Positions 52,195 through 60,609 of a DNA stretch of 64,000 nt are shown piece after piece (position 1 is the first letter of the stretch; each line of letters begins with the position of its first letter). The DNA is taken from NCBI RefSeq assembly GCF_014191495.1, contig NZ_JACHWR010000001.1:682001-746000 (forward strand). The letters run 5' to 3'. The notes beneath the pieces were generated by a model. That model worked only from the letters and a program-made list of their open reading frames with translations, was not told where the DNA came from and ran no database searches. Position numbers and translations under genes: made by a program. The stretch is from Nocardioides soli (GTDB taxonomy: Bacteria; Actinomycetota; Actinomycetes; Propionibacteriales; Nocardioidaceae).

Positions 52195-54633
52195 TCAGAA
52201 CCCGGCTTCTGCTTCGATCTCGATCTCAACGAGCGGTTCAAGTTCGGCGCGAAGTTCGGCGTAGATGCTCGGGTGCCCTGTGTCCCGCTGGAGCATCACG
52301 GCCAGGGAGTATCGCTGCTCCGCGTTGTCGACGTCCCAGCGGTTCTGGTTGCGGACAGCGATCACGAGCTCATCCGGCCGGTCGTCGGCGACCTTCTGAT
52401 GGCGGACGTAGCGCCCGAGCTGGTTCGCTCCGCGGCTCCGCTCGGTATCCGCCGGCTGAAGGTCGAGCCGGCCGCGCAAGCCGGACGGGGTCAGGGCGAC
52501 GTCGTCCTCCAGGTCTTCTTCGGTTGCTGCCTTGACGTACGCGAGCCGGACCTCCTCGAGAGAGGGACCGTGGAAGGCCTGGAAGCTCATCTTGCTCGCC
52601 AGATAGTCCAACCGGGTGACTCGAACAGGCGGGTCGAACGCCAATGCGACTGATAGGTCGATACGACCGCCGGCGACGCGGAAGCTGCTCGGTATGGCGA
52701 CACGGTAGAAGTGCGCTTGGTTCACTCGGATTGTGTGTTGGCTCAGGAGCACAACTCGATGATCGTCGGACATCTCGGACCGTTCGGGCGACACCCGTCC
52801 GTACCCGGTGAGGCGTCGCTCATCTTGACGAGCGGGAGCGCCGGAGTCGAGGTAGGTCGGGATCTGGTCGGCGCCAACGAGCAGGAGCGCGCGGACGCTG
52901 TTGCCGTTCAGCTCCGGGTACTGGCCGAGCACACGCAGCGCGCCGTGACTGACAAGCGGCGCCGCGTAGCTCGTTCCTCGCCCGGCCGCGAGTAGCCGGT
53001 CGGGCGCGTTGCCTCCGGCCCCGACGACCTTGCCGAGCGTGCTGCCTCGGTCCTCCCGTCCCACTACGGTGTCCACAACGGCGCTCCCCGACGGTGCGCT
53101 CAGCTCGGGCTTGATCGCGCCCATCGGGCCCGGCCCAACCCGAGTATGCGGGCTCGGAAGGTTTGGTCCGCCGACCACGACCTTGTCGGCGGAGGCCCGC
53201 ACGAACACGCCTTGATGATGGCCGCCGCCTAGGCCGCCAACGGTCAGGGACAGGGCGGCAGTGCCCGGATCGAGGATGCCGGGTTCGGGCAGCGTGAGAA
53301 GGTCGGCGACGTAGTCGTTCGACCGCAGGCGGCCCAAGTCGTGCTGCCCAGAGTCGTAGTTGCCGGCGCAGGTCACGACAACGACGTCTTGGTGGTAGCG
53401 GATGAACTGGTCGACCATCGCGGCGATGGGCGTCGGGCGCGGTCCGGCGTAGGGACGCCGGCTGTCTCCCAGGGACAGGTTGATCACTCGCGCCCCTGCC
53501 TCGGCTGCGACAGTCATCGCCTCCAGGAGGAGGTCCGGCCAGGCTTGGTCGTCGGGGAACCGATCGTTGCGATCAAGGACTCGCACACTCAGCAGCCGCC
53601 CGGCAGGGACGACGGAACTCCGGGTGGCAAGCGGCTCCTCCAGAGAGCCGTAGAGCCCGAGGCTCGCGACGAGCGTTCCGTGTCCGCTCTCGTCGCCGCC
53701 GTCGGCGATTCCCTCTCCCACAGCCTCGGCCCCGATCACGGCCGGAGCGAGAAGCGGATGCGCTGACCGGATTCCGCTGTCGATGACGGCCAGGATCGGA
53801 GCCGTTGAGCTCGGGGCTACGGCGAGCGGGAGCGACTCGGGCGTCGCGGAGAGAAACTCGGGCGCGTCCAGCATCGGGCTCGGCATGAGGTCGACCCAGC
53901 TGATCCGGTCGGTCGCCAGTACCTCCTCGAGCATGCCCACCGGCAGGTCGCAGCAGACCACGGACCAACCCGCAGTGGCGCGGACCGAGGTGGCATGAAC
54001 CGTACCGCCGGCACGTCCGACGGCGGCAGCCACGTCGGCGTTGCGACGTTGCGCCTCTCCAGCGTCCTCGGAGCACCAGCAGTTGATCTCGAGGCGCACA
54101 ACCTCACCCGGGTCCGGTCCTTCGTCCAGGTGGCGGGCCAGCTCGACACCGATCAGGTCGCGCGAGCCAATCGGGCGAAGAGCGTCGATCTTGTCGAACA
54201 GCGTCTCGTACTCGGCGGCCCGCTCGTATCCCTTGTCGGTGAATCCGCGAGTGCCCTGCATGTAGAGGTCATTGCGGCGCACGAACTCGGTGAGTTCCGG
54301 GTCCTGCGCGAAAGCCACCAGCGCGCGGTCCGAGCGCAGTTCCAGAACACGGAGCCCGGCCCGCTCGACGTCCGCCGGGTCGAGCGGCCCGTTGATCTCC
54401 AGAACCAGGATCAGCTCGGGATCGACGCCCAAGACCTCGGAGCGGCGGCGATGCTCATCGGCGATGGTGCTGACCTGACGGCCCAGGTCTTCAGCATGGC
54501 GTTCACGATCTGTGTAGGCGGGAGCGCCGCCACGACCGGGCGTGCGCGTTCGGCGCGGGCCAGGGTCGGTGGCTGCAGCGAGTCGAAGGTGGGTGTGCCG
54601 TTGGGGCTCGATGAGCGACAACTGCTCGGACAC
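52195..54633 (-). CDS. ietS: Subtilisin-like serine protease, IetS-type
   Basis: This 812-residue S8 peptidase has no signal peptide and should act in the cytosol. The triad is present: Asp285 (AVIDSGI), His318 (SGHGTLVAS) and Ser555 (RGTSYAAPLVSHG), with the oxyanion Asn425 (CAGN). The first 270 residues and last 200 are non-catalytic. It follows an AAA-ATPase gene by 9 bp. That pair matches the ietA/ietS module, known as a toxin-antitoxin pair on the pTiC58 plasmid and later as an antiphage system, where the protease is the harmful part. Base composition is lower in GC than the neighbours, which fits transfer. Confidence 0.88.
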   Translation of the reverse strand: MSEQLSLIEPQRHTHLRLAAATDPGPRRTRTPGRGGAPAYTDRERHAEDLGRQVSTIADEHRRRSEVLGVDPELILVLEINGPLDPADVERAGLRVLELRSDRALVAFAQDPELTEFVRRNDLYMQGTRGFTDKGYERAAEYETLFDKIDALRPIGSRDLIGVELARHLDEGPDPGEVVRLEINCWCSEDAGEAQRRNADVAAAVGRAGGTVHATSVRATAGWSVVCCDLPVGMLEEVLATDRISWVDLMPSPMLDAPEFLSATPESLPLAVAPSSTAPILAVIDSGIRSAHPLLAPAVIGAEAVGEGIADGGDESGHGTLVASLGLYGSLEEPLATRSSVVPAGRLLSVRVLDRNDRFPDDQAWPDLLLEAMTVAAEAGARVINLSLGDSRRPYAGPRPTPIAAMVDQFIRYHQDVVVVTCAGNYDSGQHDLGRLRSNDYVADLLTLPEPGILDPGTAALSLTVGGLGGGHHQGVFVRASADKVVVGGPNLPSPHTRVGPGPMGAIKPELSAPSGSAVVDTVVGREDRGSTLGKVVGAGGNAPDRLLAAGRGTSYAAPLVSHGALRVLGQYPELNGNSVRALLLVGADQIPTYLDSGAPARQDERRLTGYGRVSPERSEMSDDHRVVLLSQHTIRVNQAHFYRVAIPSSFRVAGGRIDLSVALAFDPPVRVTRLDYLASKMSFQAFHGPSLEEVRLAYVKAATEEDLEDDVALTPSGLRGRLDLQPADTERSRGANQLGRYVRHQKVADDRPDELVIAVRNQNRWDVDNAEQRYSLAVMLQRDTGHPSIYAELRAELEPLVEIEIEAEAGF

Positions 54634-54642
54634 CCCGGCATG

Positions 54643-55656
54643 CTACGAACGATTTGCCTTCTTGGTCGGCGGATTCGGAATTTGCGCGGTCGGCGTGGCG
54701 CGCTGCCGCCGCTCGAACGCGGCCGAGAGGTGCTCGTCGGCGAGCAGCTTCGCGCCTGAGAGGACCCACCGCCGTTGCGCGTCGAGAGCGATCAGCTCGA
54801 CCTCGGCTGGCGTGAACTCCTTCAACTTCGTGGCCCACTTGCGCAGTCCCAGCCGGTGCGGCGCACCTTGGAGGCGCAGCCGGAGGAGCGCTTCGATGCC
54901 CGTGATGTTGAGCGGCGAGAAGGGGATCACGTCGTCGAAGCGACGCCAGATGGCGCTGTCTAGCAAGCCGGGATGGTTGGAAGTCGCAACCACTACCGAT
55001 TCGCCGCCGATCTCCTCGATCAACTGCAGAACCGTCGCCATGACCCGTCGCAGCTCGGCGTGGTCGTTCCCCACCCCGCGTTCCGCCGCTACGGACTCGA
55101 ACTCGTCGAAGACAAGCACGCACGGCGTGAGTTCGGCGAACTGTACGACCGACTCGACGTTCTTGGCCGTCTCGCCGAGATAGGACGACACGAGCGCAGC
55201 CAGGGCCACACTCGCCACGGGGAGGCTGAGCTCAGCTGCGATCGCGTGAGCCGATGCGGTCTTGCCCGTTCCTGGGTCGCCGATGAAGAGGAGCCGCCGC
55301 CGCGGCAGAAGGCGGAAGCTCGCAAGAAGGGACCTGCTCCGGTTCTCCTCGACGATCTCACCGATCGCCGTCACGGTATCGGCGGCCAGCACCAGGTCGC
55401 CCAGTTCGTGCGCCGGCTTGGCCAGCGTCAGAAGCGGGCGGTCGTCGCGGTCCTTGGGCAACGGCCGCAGCGAGAGTGCACCCTCGGTCATCGATAGCGC
55501 ATCGCGATTCAGGGCGTGCTCGAGGTCGCTCGCGAGGAGCCGATGGCCGCGACGGCGCTCGTCCGAAATGATCCGGCCAGCAACCTCCCGAAACGATCCG
55601 TCGTCGGCCCGCGAGTACGCCGCGAAGAGTTCCTTGAGCTGGTCGCTTCTCGCCAT
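54643..55656 (-). CDS. ietA: AAA-ATPase, IetA-type
   Basis: This 337-residue ATPase has an N-terminal helical region (1-115), Walker A GDPGTGKT (126-133), SSYLGETAKNVESVV, Walker B VLVFDEFESVA (about 180-190), sensor-1 VVVATSNH (about 221-228) and the arginine pair IWRRFDDV (238-239). That is the AAA core used with subtilase partners. It is thought to control the protease encoded next and can act as its antidote. GAGGAGG sits 6-12 nt before the ATG at 55656, a strong ribosome site. A longer open frame upstream is not supported. Confidence 0.88.
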   Translation of the reverse strand: MARSDQLKELFAAYSRADDGSFREVAGRIISDERRRGHRLLASDLEHALNRDALSMTEGALSLRPLPKDRDDRPLLTLAKPAHELGDLVLAADTVTAIGEIVEENRSRSLLASFRLLPRRRLLFIGDPGTGKTASAHAIAAELSLPVASVALAALVSSYLGETAKNVESVVQFAELTPCVLVFDEFESVAAERGVGNDHAELRRVMATVLQLIEEIGGESVVVATSNHPGLLDSAIWRRFDDVIPFSPLNITGIEALLRLRLQGAPHRLGLRKWATKLKEFTPAEVELIALDAQRRWVLSGAKLLADEHLSAAFERRQRATPTAQIPNPPTKKANRS

Positions 55657-56064
55657 CTCCTCGCCTCCTCCACCTTCGACTGCCGGATCCGTCCGCGGAG
55701 CGGTGACGCGCCTGAGTGTAGTTGCCTCACCCGGCTCCGGCGCTACTTCCGATGACGACGGAGCGCCGCCTGACGACCGTCGTCGACGACATCGTCTCGC
55801 TGTCCACCGACAGCGTGCCGTGGGCGTCGGTCGAGCGCCCCGCACCTCGTCGCGGAGACGCGCCCGCTCTTCGCCGGCAGCGGCCCAACTGGCCCGCTCC
55901 ATAGGCCCCTGCTGCGGCACACAAGCGTCACACAACCCCATTGTGGCGAGTGCCTAACCATGCCGACAGGTGCCCTCGACGGCGTGGCCTGCTAGGACTA
56001 GCGTTAGGAGAGCCACGGTGCCACCGTGTGCTCGGATCCCTTACAGGGTTGGTGATTCTCGTGC
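55657..56064. other. Promoter side of the island, no convincing gene
   Basis: This 408-bp stretch is the upstream end of the ATPase/protease pair. A plus-strand frame of 50 residues (55752-55904, MTTERRLTTVVDDIVSLS...) lacks a ribosome site and is doubtful. No integrase, tRNA or transposon end was found. The boundary with the acyl-CoA dehydrogenase gene is at 56065. Confidence 0.5.
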
Positions 56065-57237
56065 CTACAGCTGCGACTGCACCCCGGAGAGCAACTGGCG
56101 GGCCATCACGATCCGCTGCACCTGGTTGGTGCCCTCGTAGATCTGGGTGATCTTGGCGTCGCGCATCATCCGCTCGACCGGGTAGTCGCGGGTGAAGCCG
56201 TAGCCGCCGAGCACCTGGACGGCGTTGGTGGTGACCTCCATGGCGACATCGGAGGCGAAGCACTTCGCGGCCGCCCCGAAGAAGGTGAGGTCGGAGTCGC
56301 CGCGCTCGGACTTGCCGGCGGCGGCGTAGGTCATCTGCCGAGCGGTCTCGACCTTCATGCCCATGTCGGCGAGCAGGAACTGCAGGCCCTGGAAGTCGGC
56401 GATCGGCTTGCCGAACTGCTGGCGCTCCTGGGCGTAGCCCAGCGCATAGTCGAGCGCGCCCTGGGCGATGCCGACGGCCTGCGCGGCGATCGTGACGCGC
56501 GTGTGGTCCAGGGTGCGCATGGCGATCTCGAAGCCGGTGCCCTCCGCCCCGATCATCCGGTCGGCGGGGATCCGCACGTTGTCGAGGTAGACCTCCCGGG
56601 TCGGGCTGCCCTTGATGCCGAGCTTCCTCTCCGGCGCACCGAAGGAGACGCCGGCGTCGGACTTCTCGACGACGAACGCCGAGATCCCCCGCGACCGCCT
56701 CTCGGGGTCGGTCACGGCCATCACGGTGTAGTACTCCGAGACGCCGGCGTTGGTGATCCACCGCTTGACGCCGTTGAGCACGAAGTCGTCGCCGTCGCGG
56801 ACCGCGCGGGTCTTCATGCCCGCGGCGTCCGAGCCGGCGTCCGGCTCGGAGAGGCAGTAGGAGAAGCCGCCCTCGCCCGCGGCGAGGCGGGTCAGGTAAC
56901 GCTGCTTGAGCCCCTCGGAGCCGGCCAGCTGCACCGGCAGTGAGCCGAGCTTGTTCACCGCGGGGATCAGGCTGCTGCTGGCGCAGGCCCGGGCGACCTC
57001 CTCGATGACGATCACGGTCGCGAGCGCGTCGGCCCCGGCCCCGCCGTACTGCTCCGGTACGTGCGGGGCGTGGAAGTCGGCCGCCAGCAGCGCATCGGCC
57101 GCCTCCTGGGGGTAGCGAGCGTGCTCGTCGACGTCGGCGGCGTACGGCGCGACCTTGGCGTCACACAGGTCGCGGACCGCCGCGCGGACGGCCTGGTGCT
57201 CCTCGGAGAGGGCGAACATCGGGAACTCGGCGCTCAT
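56065..57237 (-). CDS. Acyl-CoA dehydrogenase
   Basis: This 390-residue FAD enzyme oxidises acyl-CoA in beta-oxidation or amino-acid breakdown. Motifs: YCLSEPDAGSDAAGMKT (substrate/FAD loop), WITNAGVSEYYTVMA, LGIKGSPTREVYLDNV, LDHTRVTIAAQAVGIAQGAL, QFGKPIADFQ, and near the end the catalytic Glu in QIYEGTNQVQRIVMARQ. GGAGG lies 8 nt before the ATG at 57237. Its last 84 bp occur again, degenerate, at 51960-52043. A TetR gene is divergent upstream, probably its regulator. Confidence 0.95.
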   Translation of the reverse strand: MSAEFPMFALSEEHQAVRAAVRDLCDAKVAPYAADVDEHARYPQEAADALLAADFHAPHVPEQYGGAGADALATVIVIEEVARACASSSLIPAVNKLGSLPVQLAGSEGLKQRYLTRLAAGEGGFSYCLSEPDAGSDAAGMKTRAVRDGDDFVLNGVKRWITNAGVSEYYTVMAVTDPERRSRGISAFVVEKSDAGVSFGAPERKLGIKGSPTREVYLDNVRIPADRMIGAEGTGFEIAMRTLDHTRVTIAAQAVGIAQGALDYALGYAQERQQFGKPIADFQGLQFLLADMGMKVETARQMTYAAAGKSERGDSDLTFFGAAAKCFASDVAMEVTTNAVQVLGGYGFTRDYPVERMMRDAKITQIYEGTNQVQRIVMARQLLSGVQSQL

Positions 57238-57267
57238 GGCCGTGACCTCCGGGTCGAGATGACGAAC

Positions 57268-57280
57268 GGTACTCCGTACC
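57268..57280. promoter_or_regulatory. Possible TetR operator between acd and tetR
   Basis: GGTAC-TCC-GTACC is a small palindrome in the 83-bp space between the divergent acyl-CoA dehydrogenase and TetR starts. Confidence 0.4.
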
Positions 57281-57320
57281 ATATCTCCAGGACTCGATCC
57301 CGCCAACGTAAGGTCCCGCC

Positions 57321-58034
57321 ATGGCCGCCTCCACCAACCGCCGACTCGTCGACGCCGCGATGACGCTCTTCGCCGAGCAGGGGTTCGAGAGCACCAGCGT
57401 CGAGGACATCGCGGCGCGCGCCGGCGTGGGCCGGACGACGTTCTTCCGGCGCTTCCCGACCAAGGAGGATGTGGTCTTCCCCGACCACGACGGCCTGCTG
57501 GAGAAGGTCGGCGCCCGGCTCGCCACCGGGACCGCCGCCACCGCACGCACCGCGCTCGAGGAGGCCTCCGGCATCGTGCTCGCGCACTACCTCGCCGAGG
57601 GCGAGACCGCGCGTCAGCGCTACCGGCTCACCCGGACCGTCGCCCCGCTGCGGCACCGCGAGCTTGCCAGCGTGCACCGCTACTTCCGGCTGTTCAGCCA
57701 CCACCTCCGCGCCTGGCTGGGCGACGCTCCGGAGGCCGCGCTGCGGGCCGAGCTGACCGCCTCGTCGGTGATCACCGCCCACAACCACGTGCTCCGGTCC
57801 TGGCTGCGGGGCGAGACCGAGGACCCCGAGGCGGCGCTGAGCGCCGCGCTCGACCTGGCCCTGACCGGCCTGGAGCCTCGACGGGCGGCCCTCCCCGGCC
57901 CGGTCACGGTCGTGGTCACCACCGGGACGACCGACGTGGACGCCGTCGTCGGCCAGGTACGGCGGGCTTTGCTGGCCCCGGGCAGCGGACCCGGCCACGG
58001 CGTACCCGAGACGCGCGAACGCCCGGCCGGGTGA
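57321..58034 (+). CDS. TetR family transcriptional regulator
   Basis: This 237-residue regulator has the TetR helix-turn-helix at residues 7-50: RRLVDAAMTLFAEQGFESTSVEDIAARAGVGRTTFFRRFPTKED in outline, with the family's TTFFRRFPTK recognition end. The ligand domain follows. It likely represses the divergent acyl-CoA dehydrogenase gene. TAAGGT (57309-57314) plus 6 nt precede the ATG, so the mRNA should be leaderless. The stop codon sits in the loop of a terminator hairpin. Confidence 0.92.
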   Translation: MAASTNRRLVDAAMTLFAEQGFESTSVEDIAARAGVGRTTFFRRFPTKEDVVFPDHDGLLEKVGARLATGTAATARTALEEASGIVLAHYLAEGETARQRYRLTRTVAPLRHRELASVHRYFRLFSHHLRAWLGDAPEAALRAELTASSVITAHNHVLRSWLRGETEDPEAALSAALDLALTGLEPRRAALPGPVTVVVTTGTTDVDAVVGQVRRALLAPGSGPGHGVPETRERPAG

Positions 58035-58050
58035 CCCGGCCGGGCGTTCG
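58016..58050. terminator. Terminator whose loop is the tetR stop codon
   Basis: A perfect 16-bp stem (58016-58031 with 58035-58050) has the TGA stop (58032-58034) as its 3-nt loop. It serves the convergent tetR and secreted-protein genes. Confidence 0.88.
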
Positions 58051-58074
58051 ACGTGGTGCGTCAGTGACGAGAGG

Positions 58075-58923
58075 TCACTTCTTCGCCTTCTTGATCTTCA
58101 CCGAGGTCTTGCTCTTGGCGACGTAGCCGTCGCCGCTGTAGGAGATCTTGACCTTCTTGCCCGCGGCGGCCTTCGGCAGCTTGATGACGGCCTTGCCGTT
58201 GGCGACCTTCTTGGTGACCTTCTTCTTGCCGTACTTCGCGGTCACCTTGCCGGTCGGGAGCTCGGCCTGGTTCTCGTCGCCCTTGACCTTGACGGTGACC
58301 TGGTACTTCTTGCCGGCCTTCTTGACCTTGGCCTTCAGCGTGGAGGGCGCCTTGGTGATCTCGATCGAGCCGAGGTCGCCGGGAGCGGCGCTGGTGCAGG
58401 CGACGGTGACCGGGAAGTCGCCGGCGGCGGTCGTCGGAGTGAAGACGAACGACGACGGCAACTGCACCTTGTAGGTGCCGGACGCCGGCAGCGTGAAGGC
58501 CTCGTTGGCGCCGGTGCCCGTCATGGTGACGCTGCCGTCGGGGTTCGGGGCGGGTGCGCCGAACTTGAGCGGCGCCTTGATGGCGGTGGTGCCGAGCATC
58601 GCGGCGTAGTCGTCGACGCGGCCACCGTTGACACCCGCGCCGCCCAGCGTGGGCGCCAGGGTCGCGGGGATCGTGACGGTCGCGTCGAGGCTGAGCAGAC
58701 CCGGCGGGAAGCTCTGCCCGGCGGTCGCGGTCGGCGGGACCACCGGGGTGGAGACCTTGAGCGCGAAGTCGCCGACCGGCGAGCCGGCAGCGGTGCAGGC
58801 GTAGGTCGTCGTGTTCTCGACGGCGTTCGCAGCGGTGGCGCTGATGCCGACGAGCGCGCCGGCGGCGACCGCGGTGGCGACGCCCGCGACGGCGGTGCGG
58901 GCGGTGAGGCGACGAAGGTTCAT
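58075..58923 (-). CDS. Secreted Ig-like repeat protein
   Basis: This 282-residue exported protein has a signal peptide of about 36 residues (ending ATAANAVEN), a beta-rich domain with two spaced Cys (YACTAAGSPVGDFALKV, FPVTVACTSAAPG) and a Lys-rich C-terminal Ig-like domain (VKVKGDENQAELPTGKVTAKYG, VKISYSGDGYVAKSKTSV) of the bacterial Ig_3_5 type. The basic end may hold it on the wall. GGGAG lies 8-12 nt before the ATG at 58923. A palindrome GCTACC-GGTT-GGTAGC (58954-58969) is 30 bp upstream and could be an operator. Confidence 0.8.
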   Translation of the reverse strand: MNLRRLTARTAVAGVATAVAAGALVGISATAANAVENTTTYACTAAGSPVGDFALKVSTPVVPPTATAGQSFPPGLLSLDATVTIPATLAPTLGGAGVNGGRVDDYAAMLGTTAIKAPLKFGAPAPNPDGSVTMTGTGANEAFTLPASGTYKVQLPSSFVFTPTTAAGDFPVTVACTSAAPGDLGSIEITKAPSTLKAKVKKAGKKYQVTVKVKGDENQAELPTGKVTAKYGKKKVTKKVANGKAVIKLPKAAAGKKVKISYSGDGYVAKSKTSVKIKKAKK

Positions 58924-59082
58924 GAAGTGTGCTCCCTCCGAGCAACTCGTTTCGCTACCGGTTGGTAGCAGAGACGGGCGTCACACTAACCCGTGAACCC
59001 GCCCGGGGACATACACCCCTGGGTTTTCTTTCGACCGATGTCCGGAATCCCGACTCCTGGCGATGCGGCCTAGGCTCGGATC

Positions 59083-59490
59083 ATGGCGGATTGGCGGGAC
59101 CCGGAGTGGGTCAGGTTCATGCTCGACGACTGCCAGACCTGGGCGGTCGTCGGCCTCTCGGGCGACCCGGCACGCACGGCGTACTCGATCGCCTCGCTGC
59201 TCCAGGACCGCGGCAAGCGGATCGTGCCGATCCATCCCTCGGCCGCGACCGTGCTCGGCGAGCAGGGCTACGCGTCGCTGGCCGACGTCCCCTTCCCGGT
59301 CGACGTCGTCGACGTCTTCCGGCGCTCGGAGGCCGCGGGCGACGTCGCCGACCAGGCGGTCGCGATCGGCGCCCGCGGGGTCTGGTTCCAGCTGGGCGTC
59401 GTCGACGAGGATGCCTTCGTGCGGACGGTCGCCGCCGGCGTGCCGATGGTGATGGACACCTGCCCCGCGATCGAGTGGGCCCGCCGCTGA
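59083..59490 (+). CDS. CoA-binding domain protein (YccU-like)
   Basis: This 135-residue protein is a stand-alone CoA-binding Rossmann domain: WAVVGLSGDPARTAYSIASLLQDRGKRIVPIHP, DVVDVFRRSEAAGDVADQAVAIGARGVWFQLGVVDED and VMDTCPAIEW. It may bind CoA or a nucleotide; function is not known. TAGGCT (59071-59076), 6 nt, ATG: leaderless. The stop overlaps the next start (TGATG). Confidence 0.92.
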   Translation: MADWRDPEWVRFMLDDCQTWAVVGLSGDPARTAYSIASLLQDRGKRIVPIHPSAATVLGEQGYASLADVPFPVDVVDVFRRSEAAGDVADQAVAIGARGVWFQLGVVDEDAFVRTVAAGVPMVMDTCPAIEWARR

Positions 59491-59858
59491 TGGTGGCGTT
59501 CGGCTGGTGCGTGCTGCTGCTCGTCTTCGTCGACGAGATCCTCGCCGTCGCCGCCTTCGGGGCGTGGGGATGGCAGCAGTCACCACAGTGGCTGCTCGTC
59601 TGGCTGCTGCCGCTGGTGGCGATGACCGTCTGGTTCGCCTTCGCCTCGCCGCGGGCGCGGTACGGCGGGTCGCTGCGCCGGCCGGTCGTCAAGATCGTGG
59701 TGTTCGGGCTCGCGTCGCTCGCGCTCTGGGACATCGGTCGGCACGAGCTGGCGATCGGTCTGCTCGTCTTCTCGGTCGTCGTCAACGCGCTGGCGCAGGT
59801 CCCGGCGATCGCCCGGCTCCCGGAGCAGGCGCGGTCAATGCGCGAGCCCGCGGCGTGA
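59490..59858 (+). CDS. DUF2568 family membrane protein
   Basis: This 122-residue protein has four hydrophobic segments: VAFGWCVLLLVFVDEILAVA, LLVWLLPLVAMTVWFAF with SPRARYGGSLRR, VVKIVVFGLASLALW and IGLLVFSVVVNALA. The SPRA..G..RR loop is typical of DUF2568 (YrdB-like). It is coupled to the CoA-binding gene before and arfB after by overlapping codons. Function is unknown. Confidence 0.82.
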   Translation: MVAFGWCVLLLVFVDEILAVAAFGAWGWQQSPQWLLVWLLPLVAMTVWFAFASPRARYGGSLRRPVVKIVVFGLASLALWDIGRHELAIGLLVFSVVVNALAQVPAIARLPEQARSMREPAA

Positions 59859-60286
59859 TGGACCTGCGGGTGGCGCCGGGGCCGGGCATCCCCGACGGTC
59901 TGGTGATCCCGGCGGCAGAGCTCGTCGAGCGCTTCAGCCGCTCACCCGGCCCGGGCGGGCAGTCGGTCAACACCACCGACAGCCGCGTCGAGCTCGAGTG
60001 GGACGGCGGTGCCTCCGCGGTGCTCAGCGACCACCAGCGCAGCCGACTCCTGAGTCGGCTGCCGGCGCAGCCGCTGCGGATCGTCGCCGCTGAGCACCGT
60101 TCGCAGCACCGCAACCGGGTCGCGGCCCGCGAGCGCCTCGCCGAGCAGGTCCGCACCGCCCTGGCCCCGCCACCCCCGAAGCGACGACCGACCAAGCCCA
60201 CCCGCGGCTCGCAACAGCGGCGGCTCGACGCCAAGCGCCAGCGCGGCGAGACCAAGTCGCTGCGCGGCCGGGTGCGTGACACCTGA
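59858..60286 (+). CDS. arfB: Alternative ribosome-rescue factor ArfB (peptidyl-tRNA hydrolase, YaeJ type)
   Basis: This 142-residue protein releases peptides from ribosomes stalled without a stop codon. It has the GGQ motif in SRSPGPGGQSVNTTDSRVEL near residue 35 and a long basic tail (KPTRGSQQRRLDAKRQRGETKSL) that enters the empty mRNA channel. ATG 59858 is chosen (TGATG overlap); GTG 59855 is the alternative. The stop lies in the left arm of the palindrome cluster that follows. Confidence 0.93.
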   Translation: MDLRVAPGPGIPDGLVIPAAELVERFSRSPGPGGQSVNTTDSRVELEWDGGASAVLSDHQRSRLLSRLPAQPLRIVAAEHRSQHRNRVAARERLAEQVRTALAPPPPKRRPTKPTRGSQQRRLDAKRQRGETKSLRGRVRDT

Positions 60287-60569
60287 CCTGCCAGATCGGT
60301 CACACCGGTCACACACCCACCATCCGCCCGGCGAAGCGCGCGCGACACGCCGGTGCGCCTCGGCGTGTCGCCACCGTTTCCCCGGGCGCCCGGGGAAACG
60401 AGCCGGATCCGGAGCACCGTCAGGCGAACCGCGCACGACACGCCGCAGGTCGCCGGCGTGTCGTGAGCGGATTGCCTGACAGAGGTCGGCGTGACCCCGA
60501 TCCGGTCGACCTGACGGCACCATCGTGCGGCCGCCATCGCCCAGGTCCCGCACGACTGACAGGTGTCAC
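60276..60569. repeat. Cluster of nested palindromes between arfB and metG
   Basis: The 323-bp gap between these convergent genes holds no gene but at least four stems: GTGACACCTG (60276-60285) with 60560-60569; GCGACACGCCG (60342-60352) with 60361-60371; a perfect 26-bp palindrome at 60375-60400 (CGTTTCCCCGGG arms); and a compound stem at 60419-60480 (GTCAGGC outer, CACGACACGCCG inner, with CCGC between). The GACACGCCG core recurs in two stems. It may be a terminator cluster, an RNA or a protein-binding site. Confidence 0.65.
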
Positions 60570-60609
60570 GGGACTCGGGCGAGTGCGAGACGGAGCGCCG
60601 CGGCGGGCC

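Noticed and set aside
55752-55904. Small plus-strand gene of 50 codons upstream of the ATPase gene
   Set aside because: No ribosome site or promoter geometry and no recognisable motif; mentioned only as a doubtful frame.
52044-56064. Integrase, transposase or tRNA attachment site within the protease/ATPase island
   Set aside because: All frames in the island were read; only the two large genes and one doubtful short frame are present, and no cloverleaf was recognised.
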